From assembly GCA_028283765.1 (NCBI GenBank), contig JAPWJY010000002.1:124001-188000 (forward strand): a stretch of 64,000 nucleotides of DNA, written 5' to 3'. Positions 56,604-64,000 of the stretch are shown here, in pieces (the stretch's first letter is position 1; each line of letters starts with the position of its first letter). The position numbers and the translations under genes were made by a program. The notes beneath the pieces are model-generated. The model worked only from the letters and a program-made list of their open reading frames with translations. It was not told where the DNA came from and searched no databases. The stretch comes from Parvibaculaceae bacterium. Lineage in GTDB: Bacteria; Pseudomonadota; Alphaproteobacteria; Parvibaculales; Parvibaculaceae.

Positions 56604-57158
56604 TCAGTCTGGAATAACCGCCCGCTCGGCGGCATAGGGATCGGCAATATCGAGGGAGGCCAGAATATCGCGTTCCAGCGCCTCCATCTCCTCGGCCTCG
56701 GCATCGCTTTCCTCATGGTCATAACCCAGAAGATGCAAAAGCCCGTGAACAGCCAGATGGGAAAGATGATCGGAAACGGTTTTTCTTTGCTCTTTCGCCT
56801 CGTCGACGACGGTTTCGAGCGCAAACACGATGTCGCCAAGTGGCACGGGCGTCACCCCCGGCGCGCTCGCGCCCATGGGAAAGGAGAGCACATTGGTCGG
56901 CTTGTCCTTGCCGCGCCATGTCTTGTTGAGCTCGCGCACGAAGGCGTTGTCGGCCAGCACCAGGCTCACCTCGGCCGCGCTTCCATCCCCCGCCCGGGCA
57001 TAGGCGGCGCGAATGGCGGCGATGGCGGCGTCGCGGGCAGACGGATCCCAACCGTCCATCTCCTCGACCACATCGACCTCAAGCGCCCCCGCATCCGGCA
57101 AAACCGGACGCGGCAGGCGCGAACTTCGAGGCTCTTCATCGCTCATCATGTCATCCAT
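56604..57158 (-). CDS. ybeY: Endoribonuclease YbeY (rRNA maturation factor)
   Basis: This 184-aa metalloprotein takes part in 16S rRNA 3'-end processing and ribosome quality control. The zinc site is [11 protein letters not shown] with H138, H142 and H148; the family motif [18 protein letters not shown] is at about 77-94. The start could also be one of the ATGs a few codons downstream. It lies between phoH and corC. Confidence 0.95.
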   Translation of the reverse strand: MDDMMSDEEPRSSRLPRPVLPDAGALEVDVVEEMDGWDPSARDAAIAAIRAAYARAGDGSAAEVSLVLADNAFVRELNKTWRGKDKPTNVLSFPMGASAPGVTPVPLGDIVFALETVVDEAKEQRKTVSDHLSHLAVHGLLHLLGYDHEESDAEAEEMEALERDILASLDIADPYAAERAVIPD

Positions 57159-57191
57159 CAGGATCGGGACCGGTTATCAGGTCATCGCCCG

Positions 57192-58199
57192 TCAGGACGG
57201 GGCACGGCGAGCGGGGTCCAGCAAATCACGCTCCCGCGCATTATAGGCCTTGACGATGCGCGTGACCATCGGATGGCGGACCACATCGACATCGGTGAAG
57301 CGGACGGTGCCGACGCCTTCGACTCCGCTCAGCACTTCAAGCGCGTCGCCCAGCCCGGATTTGGCCCCGAACGGCAGATCGACCTGCGAGGGATCGCCGG
57401 TGATCGCCATGCGGCTGTTCTCGCCAAGGCGGGTCAGGAACATCTTCATCTGCACCGGCGTGCAGTTCTGCGCCTCGTCGAGAATGACGAAGGCGTTGGT
57501 CAGCGTGCGGCCGCGCATGAAGGCGAGCGGAGCCACCTCGATCTCGGCGGACTCGATGCCCTTGACCACCTGTTCGCCCGGCAGCATGTCGTAAAGCGCA
57601 TCGTAGAGCGGCCGCAGATAGGGGTCGATCTTGTCGCGCAGATCGCCGGGCAGGAAGCCGAGCCGCTCGCCCGCCTCGACGGCGGGACGCGACAGGATGA
57701 TCCGCTCGACGCGCTTCTGCAGCAGCATGTTCACCGCCACGGCAACGGCGAGATAGGTCTTGCCGGTGCCCGCCGGGCCGATGCCGAAGACAAGCTCATT
57801 GTCGAGCAGCGCCTCGATATAGCGCCCCTGCGCGACCGAACGGGGATTGACCAGACGTTTGCGGGTGCTGAGGCTGCGATCGTTGGAGCCGCGGTTGCGG
57901 TCTTCGAGCGGCGCGGTCGCGATGCGGATCGCCCCGTCAATGTCGCCGGAGGTGAGCGCGGCGCCGGCTTTCAGGCGGGCATAAAGCTCATTGAACACAC
58001 GGCCGGCCTGTTCGCGTTTGTCGCTGGAGCCGGTGATCACCACCTTGTTGCCGCGCGACGTGGCCAGAATATCGAGCCCTTGCTCGATCCGGGCCAGATT
58101 GCGGTCGTGTTCACCGAAAAGCTCCGTCAGAAGACGGTTGTTATCGAAGGCGAGAACGAGACTGTTTTCCTTGTCGGTAACCTGCCCGGATGCGCTCAC
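57192..58199 (-). CDS. PhoH-like ATPase (YbeZ)
   Basis: The 335-aa protein is a PhoH-family P-loop ATPase with Walker A GPAGTGKTYLAV and downstream RPAVEAGERLGFLPGDLRDKIDPYLRPLYDAL, IEVAPLAFMRGRTL and FVILDEAQNCTPVQMKMFLTR, all diagnostic. It probably works with YbeY on RNA, given their constant pairing. The start is GTG (58199-58197) after AGGACAGG. It is 28 bp downstream of miaB. Confidence 0.94.
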   Translation of the reverse strand: MSASGQVTDKENSLVLAFDNNRLLTELFGEHDRNLARIEQGLDILATSRGNKVVITGSSDKREQAGRVFNELYARLKAGAALTSGDIDGAIRIATAPLEDRNRGSNDRSLSTRKRLVNPRSVAQGRYIEALLDNELVFGIGPAGTGKTYLAVAVAVNMLLQKRVERIILSRPAVEAGERLGFLPGDLRDKIDPYLRPLYDALYDMLPGEQVVKGIESAEIEVAPLAFMRGRTLTNAFVILDEAQNCTPVQMKMFLTRLGENSRMAITGDPSQVDLPFGAKSGLGDALEVLSGVEGVGTVRFTDVDVVRHPMVTRIVKAYNARERDLLDPARRAPS

Positions 58200-58227
58200 T
58201 CAGACCTGTCCTTTCCTGTTGAAACAC

Positions 58228-59638
<1,411 letters not shown>

Positions 59639-59785
59639 GGCGGCATTTGCCGGGCCGTCTAACACATTGCTTTCGGACAAAGTCGGTATGGGCTCCCTGA
59701 GGCCGTTAACAGAACCTGAATCCAATCATACACGCTTGCGCACGCCCGCGTCAGTCCCGACAGGAGCCGAACCCGCATTATTGGT

Positions 59786-60745
59786 TCAGCCTGTGGCCTT
59801 GAGGAAGCCCCGGCGGAACCGGGCGACCACGCCGACAGGCCGTTCGGGCTTGGCGACGGCGCCCGGAATGTCGCGGCCCAGCAGGGCGCTGGAGAGGCCC
59901 CTCTGGCAGCAGGCCTGGCAATATTGGGCCAGCGCCTTGCGGTTGCCGACCTCGCGGATGGTGACCGGCGGGTGATATTCCACCACCACGTCGATAGGCC
60001 CCATCACGAAGGCCTCCCAGAGGTGGGGGAAAAGCTCCATATCCCCGTACCAGGCGAAGAAGGGCCGCAGCACCCGCCCCATGGGCAGGCCGTTGACCCG
60101 GGTATAGGCGACCGATACCGGCTGGACCGCCAGATCCGCCTCGCGGTCGGCGTCGCTGCTGACGATGGTGAGCTGCGCCACGCTCATCAGCGCGCTCTTG
60201 AAGGGCAGAACCCGGTTGCCGTCGCTCGACGTGCCCTCGGGGAACAGAACCAGCGTATCCCCGGCGGCGATCCGGGCATGAATCTCGTTGCGGGAATCAG
60301 CCGTGCGGGCGCGCCGTTCGCGCTCCACGAAAACGGTTTCCTGAAGGCGGGCCAGCGTGCCGAAAAACGGCCAGGCGTTCACCTCGCTCTTGGCGACGAA
60401 GGAGCAGGGCTGCAGGGAGGCGAGAATGGGAATGTCGAGCCATGATGTATGGTTGATCGCCAGCAGGCAGGCCCCGCCCGCATAACGCTCGCCCCTGATA
60501 TGCACCCGGATGCCGAGCAGGCGGCAGAGAAAGCGGTGATAGCGATTGGGCAGCCATTTCGCCATGGGCCAGCCGAAACGCAGCGCCAGCGCCTGCGAGG
60601 GCATCAGCAGCAGCGCCGAGCCGATGAAGCCGGTGAGCAGGACCAGCGCCCGCACCCGGCCCATGAAATGAGCCTTGCCGCCACCGGTAATACCCATGCC
60701 GAGGCTGCCAACCTCGCTCACGGGCGTGCTGTTGCGTTCGGGCAT
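59786..60745 (-). CDS. plsC: 1-acyl-sn-glycerol-3-phosphate acyltransferase (PlsC family)
   Basis: This 319-aa membrane-bound enzyme acylates lysophosphatidic acid in phospholipid synthesis. The catalytic motif NHTSWLD gives H99 and D104; the substrate motif FPEGTSSDG is at about 168-176, and an N-terminal membrane helix (ALVLLTGFIGSALLLMP) precedes them. GGAAGGA before the ATG supports the start. In organisms making ornithine lipids, a PlsC homologue (OlsA) performs the second step, so OlsA activity cannot be excluded. Confidence 0.9.
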   Translation of the reverse strand: MPERNSTPVSEVGSLGMGITGGGKAHFMGRVRALVLLTGFIGSALLLMPSQALALRFGWPMAKWLPNRYHRFLCRLLGIRVHIRGERYAGGACLLAINHTSWLDIPILASLQPCSFVAKSEVNAWPFFGTLARLQETVFVERERRARTADSRNEIHARIAAGDTLVLFPEGTSSDGNRVLPFKSALMSVAQLTIVSSDADREADLAVQPVSVAYTRVNGLPMGRVLRPFFAWYGDMELFPHLWEAFVMGPIDVVVEYHPPVTIREVGNRKALAQYCQACCQRGLSSALLGRDIPGAVAKPERPVGVVARFRRGFLKATG

Positions 60746-60820
60746 GTCATCCTTCCCTTTGACCGGCCATGGCGAACCTCCGCCCCACGGCCGGCATCTT
60801 CCGGGATGTCATACCCGGAA

Positions 60821-61258
60821 TCAGTTCTTTTTGCTCCGGTCGAGCGGCACACCATAGAGTTCCAGCCGGTGATCGACCAGTTCGAAGCCGAGTTCCCTGG
60901 CCACGATGGCCTGGAGGCGCTCGATTTCCTCGTTCTTGAACTCGATGACCCGGCCGGAACTGAGATCGATCAGATGATCGTGATGCTCCTCGGTGATCTG
61001 CTCGTAGCGCGAACGCCCGTCGCGGAAATCATGCCGCTCCAGAATGCTCGCCTCCTCGAACAGGCGCACGGTGCGGTAGACCGTGGCGATCGAGATCTTG
61101 GAATCGACCTCGGCGGCGCGGCGGTAGACCTCTTCCACATCGGGATGGTCGTGCGCCAGACTCAGCACGCGCGCGATCACGCGGCGCTGATCGGTCATGC
61201 GCATCCCCTTCTCCACACACAGCTTTTCGATCCGGTCCGGATCATTCTCGCCTGTCAT
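60821..61258 (-). CDS. fur: Fur family metal-responsive regulator
   Basis: This 145-aa repressor has the Fur winged helix (RMTDQRRVIARVL, ISIATVYRTVRLFEEASIL) and the metal-site HHDH (92-95) in HHDHLIDLSSGRVIEF. The CxxC pair that binds structural zinc in E. coli Fur is absent, as is usual in alphaproteobacterial Fur/Mur, which often senses manganese or iron. It is not the obvious Zur for the box at 4466. A Fur-box-like sequence lies about 100 bp upstream. An in-frame GTG at 61273 is an alternative start. Confidence 0.92.
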   Translation of the reverse strand: MTGENDPDRIEKLCVEKGMRMTDQRRVIARVLSLAHDHPDVEEVYRRAAEVDSKISIATVYRTVRLFEEASILERHDFRDGRSRYEQITEEHHDHLIDLSSGRVIEFKNEEIERLQAIVARELGFELVDHRLELYGVPLDRSKKN

Positions 61259-61355
61259 GCTTTTCCCGGTCACTGTGGCGTCCCTGATGATGCTGTTGAA
61301 GTTTAGGTGAACTGTTCGCCCCTGTCACCCGGCCAGAGGGCGTTCCCGTCTGTCA

Positions 61356-61374
61356 TATAATTGATAACATTATG
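61356..61374 (-). promoter_or_regulatory. Fur-box-like sequence upstream of fur
   Basis: The minus strand CATAATGTTATCAATTATA matches the 19-base Fur box (GATAATGATAATCATTATC) at 13 positions and lies about 100 bp upstream of the fur ATG, in AT-rich sequence between fur and rimI. Autoregulation is plausible. The 13/19 match alone is weak. Confidence 0.35.
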
Positions 61375-61419
61375 AAACTCCTGAGGAAACGCCAAATATC
61401 ATAGTATGGCGCTCGGAGA

Positions 61420-61887
61420 TTATTCCAGATCCAGCCGCATGACGAGAGCCGCCGCGCTCCCCTCCTTGCGCGCATAGTAGCCGGGGCGCACGCCGACCCG
61501 GACAAAGCCCCGTTTTTCATAGAGTCCCACGGCGGGCCGATTGTCGCCGGCAACCTCCAGAAACAGCGACTGCGCGCCCATGGCCATGGCCCGGACGATG
61601 GCGGCCTCAAGCAGCACGAGCCCCAGCCCCGCGCCGCGCGCCGCCGGAGCCACCCCGATCGACAGGATTTCAGCCTCGCCCGCCGCCGCGCGCGCCAGAA
61701 CGAAGCCGACGTAAAGAACATCGTCCGCCTGTGGCCATTCCGCGACCAGCGCAAAAGCCCCCGGCATGGCCAGAATGTCCCCGACCGCCTTCTCGTCCCA
61801 GCCCGCCTCGAAGCAGAGAGCGTGGAGCGCGGCGATATCCGCGGCATCCTGAGGCCCCGCCGCAACGATCCGGATCGCCCCGCTCAC
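61420..61887 (-). CDS. rimI: Ribosomal protein S18-alanine N-acetyltransferase
   Basis: This 155-aa GNAT enzyme acetylates the N-terminus of ribosomal protein S18. The acetyl-CoA site is SIGVAPAARGAGLGLVLLE (about 76-94), followed by FLEVAGDNRPAVGLYEKRGFVRVGVRPGYYA, typical of RimI. It starts with GTG overlapping the tsaB stop (GTGA), a common tsaB-rimI pairing. Confidence 0.92.
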   Translation of the reverse strand: MSGAIRIVAAGPQDAADIAALHALCFEAGWDEKAVGDILAMPGAFALVAEWPQADDVLYVGFVLARAAAGEAEILSIGVAPAARGAGLGLVLLEAAIVRAMAMGAQSLFLEVAGDNRPAVGLYEKRGFVRVGVRPGYYARKEGSAAALVMRLDLE

Positions 61888-62585
61888 GAGGGCTCCTTCA
61901 CGTAATCGAGGCCGCCGGGCAGTTTGGCGTCCGGCGCGCGCAGATAAAGCGGGGCAGGGGGCTGGCGGAAAGGCTCAAGCCCCTCCGCCTCGATACGGGC
62001 GATGGCGATGGCGAGCACCGCTGCCGCATCCGGCTGGGGACTGGCGTCCGACAGGCGATAGACCGTTCCGGGCGCAAGCCGCGCCGCCACCAGCCCCGCG
62101 CCGGAACCGGCAAGGACCAGAGGGCGGCCGGGAAGACGCGCAGCGGCCCCATCGAGCGAGACGATGGCCGGTTCGCCCAGCACCACCGGAACCCCGGAAC
62201 ATGGCTCGAAAGCCTGAAGATAGACCTCGTTGCGCCGGGCGTCGAAGGCGACGACGACCGCCTCGTCCGGGGCGGCCTCGACAAGGGAACCGACAGCTTC
62301 GAGCGTCGTCACGGGGACGACAGGCAGTCCCCTGGCAAGGGCGATGCCGCGCGCCGTGGCAAGCCCCGCCCGCAGTCCCGTGAAGGTGCCGGGGCCGACC
62401 GTCACCGCCAGCGCATCGAGCGCTTCGGGCGCGATGCCGCCACGCGCCATGATGTCCTGCAACAGGGGAAGCAGGGTTTCCGCATGGCCGCGCGTGCGCA
62501 ATTCAAAATGACGGGTCAGTGGCCCCCCGGCGGACAATGCCGCCGAGAGAGCGCCCAGCGCCGTGTCGAAGGCGAGAATGTTCAA
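61884..62585 (-). CDS. tsaB: tRNA threonylcarbamoyladenosine biosynthesis protein TsaB
   Basis: This 233-aa ASKHA-fold partner of TsaD helps make t6A37 in tRNAs reading ANN codons. It begins LNILAFDTALGALSAAL, and has ETLLPLLQDIMARGGI and the family signature VTVGPGTFTGLRAGLATARGIALARGLPV. The likely start is TTG at 62585, nine bases after GGAAGG; the frame is open upstream, but the extension has no family match. rimI overlaps its end. Confidence 0.92.
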   Translation of the reverse strand: MNILAFDTALGALSAALSAGGPLTRHFELRTRGHAETLLPLLQDIMARGGIAPEALDALAVTVGPGTFTGLRAGLATARGIALARGLPVVPVTTLEAVGSLVEAAPDEAVVVAFDARRNEVYLQAFEPCSGVPVVLGEPAIVSLDGAAARLPGRPLVLAGSGAGLVAARLAPGTVYRLSDASPQPDAAAVLAIAIARIEAEGLEPFRQPPAPLYLRAPDAKLPGGLDYVKEPS

Positions 62586-62613
62586 ACCAGACTGCCTTCC
62601 CGCAAGACCGGAC

Positions 62614-63207
62614 TCAGAGAATCCGGCACGCGACGTCAAAGTCCAGACGGGGGCTGCGGTCGAACAGGCCGGCCGGATCGCCATAGCCCAGATTGCACAG
62701 GAAATTCGCCTTCACCTTGCCGTCGGGGAAGAATTCCTTGTTGACGCCGTCCACATCGAAACCGGACATCGGGCCCGCATCGAGCCCGAGCGCGCGCGCC
62801 GCGATAATCAGATAGGCGCCCTGCAGCGAGCCGTTGCGGAAGGCGGTCTGCTCGGCGAACTCGGGGCTCCAGTTGAACCATTTCTTGGCGTCGGGGCTGT
62901 GGGGAAAGAGTTCCGGCAGCCTTTCGTAGAATTCCAGGTCATGACCGATGATCGCGGTCACCGGCGCGGCCAGCGTCTTGGCCCGGTTGCCCTCGCTCAG
63001 GAACGGGCTCAGGCGCTCCTTGGCGGCGGGCGTGGTCACGAACAGGATGCGCGCGGGCGAGGCGTTGGCGCTCGTCGGCCCCATCTTCATCAGATCGTAG
63101 ATCGCATGAAGCTGCTCGGTGGTGACGGGCTTGTCCGCCCAGGCGTTATGGGTGCGGGCGGTGCGGAAAATACGGTCAAGCACGTCGGCAGAGAGGGGTG
63201 CGCTCAC
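62614..63207 (-). CDS. RutE/HadB-like nitroreductase-family oxidoreductase
   Basis: The 197-aa protein belongs to the FMN-dependent nitroreductase family, closest by pattern to malonic semialdehyde reductase Rut[41 protein letters not shown] at the N-terminus and [14 protein letters not shown] with [11 protein letters not shown] at the C-terminus. No other rut genes are near, so pyrimidine degradation cannot be concluded; a general aldehyde or quinone reductase role is possible. The start is GTG, preceded by GGAG. Confidence 0.87.
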   Translation of the reverse strand: MSAPLSADVLDRIFRTARTHNAWADKPVTTEQLHAIYDLMKMGPTSANASPARILFVTTPAAKERLSPFLSEGNRAKTLAAPVTAIIGHDLEFYERLPELFPHSPDAKKWFNWSPEFAEQTAFRNGSLQGAYLIIAARALGLDAGPMSGFDVDGVNKEFFPDGKVKANFLCNLGYGDPAGLFDRSPRLDFDVACRIL

Positions 63208-63242
63208 AGGGATTTACTCCGGAAACAGGGGTCGGGAACCGA

Positions 63243-63803
63243 TTAGACGGGAACGGCGCGCACTTCGACCACCTCGGGCACGAAATGCTTGAGCATGTTT
63301 TCAACGCCGCGCTTCAACGTCAATGTCGAACTGGGGCAACCGGCGCAGGAGCCCTGCATGTTGAGGTAGACGATCCCGTCCTCGAAGCCCTGAAAGGTGA
63401 TGTCGCCGCCATCCTGCGCCACGGCCGGGCGCACCCGGGTGTCGAGGATTTCCTTGATCTGCTCGACGATCTCGCCGTCCTCGCCCTCATGGGCCGCATG
63501 ACCATTCCCCTCGACCTCGCCCATCAGAATCGGCGCGCCCGCCGTGTAATGGTCCATGATCGTGCCGAGAATGGCGGGCTTGAGGTGCTGCCACTCGCCC
63601 TTGTCCTTGGTGACGGTGATGAAATCTCCGCCCAGAAAGACACCCGTGACGCCGTCAATGGCGAACAGCCGCTTGGCCAGCGGCGAACGCTCGGCCGAAC
63701 CGGCATCGGGGAAATCCGCCGCACGGCCATCGCCCAGCACCTCGCGCCCGGGGCGGAACTTGAGGGTGGCCGGGTTCGGCGTCGACTCGGTTTCGATGAA
63801 CAT
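63243..63803 (-). CDS. NfuA-like iron-sulfur cluster carrier (NifU C-terminal type)
   Basis: This 186-aa protein has an N-terminal Nfu domain (MFIETESTPNPATLKFRPGREVL) and a C-terminal NifU domain with the cluster-binding C153xxC156 in GSCAGCPSSTLTLKRGVENML. It delivers 4Fe-4S clusters to target enzymes such as MiaB or lipoate synthase. A Gly/His/acidic linker separates the domains. GAGAGG precedes the ATG. Confidence 0.94.
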   Translation of the reverse strand: MFIETESTPNPATLKFRPGREVLGDGRAADFPDAGSAERSPLAKRLFAIDGVTGVFLGGDFITVTKDKGEWQHLKPAILGTIMDHYTAGAPILMGEVEGNGHAAHEGEDGEIVEQIKEILDTRVRPAVAQDGGDITFQGFEDGIVYLNMQGSCAGCPSSTLTLKRGVENMLKHFVPEVVEVRAVPV

Positions 63804-63918
63804 GGCACGGCCTCTCGCAGACGAAAGAGATGATCCAGCCCCTTAAATGGCCCGCCCGGCGCCCGGAATCAAGTGAAGCCAAACCCCTAATAAAACTATG
63901 GTTTTTGGCCGGAGCGCC

Positions 63919-64000
63919 TTATTTCTGCAGAATATTGGAGACTTCCCGCAATTGCGTGCGGGCCCTCAGCAGGAAAAAGCCCTGAGCCGAGAGATGGCTC
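63919..64000 (-). CDS. C-terminal end of a gene running off the right edge
   Basis: A reading frame enters from the right edge and stops with TAA at 63921-63919. The last 26 residues end LLRARTQLREVSNILQK. It is too short to identify, and a chance open frame cannot be excluded. Confidence 0.35.
   Translation of the reverse strand, partial: SHLSAQGFFLLRARTQLREVSNILQK

Overview
The window is a dense, GC-rich bacterial chromosome segment with about 56 protein genes, many of them overlapping by 1-14 bases, and one RNA gene. Gene content and order point to an alphaproteobacterium: 4.5S RNA followed by dnaX-ybaB-recR; rpsO-pnp joined to truB-rbfA-infB-ylxR-nusA-rimP; lnt-corC-ybeY-phoH-miaB; a Fur protein without the CxxC of enterobacterial Fur; an MbfA-type iron exporter; and an OlsB-type acyltransferase. 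I cannot place it below class level. No insertion sequence, prophage, CRISPR array, tRNA or rRNA is visible, so this is core chromosome with a few accessory genes.

Layout. 1-4.5 kb: a TetR regulator divergent from an SDR oxidoreductase, an EamA exporter, and a znuA-znuC-znuB metal importer operon behind a perfect Zur-box core. 4.5-8.4 kb: class I ribonucleotide reductase (nrdA, nrdB), then a 365-bp gene-free stretch full of inverted repeats. 8.4-21.8 kb: prolyl aminopeptidase, a glutamine amidotransferase-like protein, recR-ybaB-dnaX-ffs, nudC, the heat-shock pair hrcA-grpE, rph-rdgB-hemW, and an envelope block (LpoA-like lipoprotein, rsmI, yraN, BON-domain lipoprotein). 22.6-31.5 kb: sirB1, gshB-mbfA, yifB, a di-heme cytochrome c, an AmpG-like permease, an OlsB-like acyltransferase and a DUF4399 protein. 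31.6-41.4 kb: maeB, an unrecognised 358-aa gene, mutS, a tiny Lys/His/Ala-rich exported protein and glnD.

41.4-64 kb is almost entirely on the minus strand and makes the translation and RNA machinery: rpsO, pnp, truB, rbfA, infB, ylxR, nusA and rimP; then trmB and metK; then lnt, corC, ybeY, phoH, miaB and plsC; then fur, rimI, tsaB, a RutE-like reductase and nfuA. A strong intrinsic terminator separates trmB from the rimP-nusA-infB unit, and a bidirectional one separates glnD from pnp.

Points most worth a second look: (1) a compact, perfectly paired three-way-junction-like element at 8252-8350 upstream of pip, beside two long palindromes upstream of nrdA; (2) the unrecognised gene at 34143-35219, which contains a histidine-kinase-like SHDLR motif but no ATPase domain; (3) a single-base frameshift in miaB; (4) a perfect DnaA box and an NrdR-box-like core between nrdA and nrdB; (5) a Zur-box-controlled importer whose binding protein carries Glu where ZnuA has a zinc-binding His.
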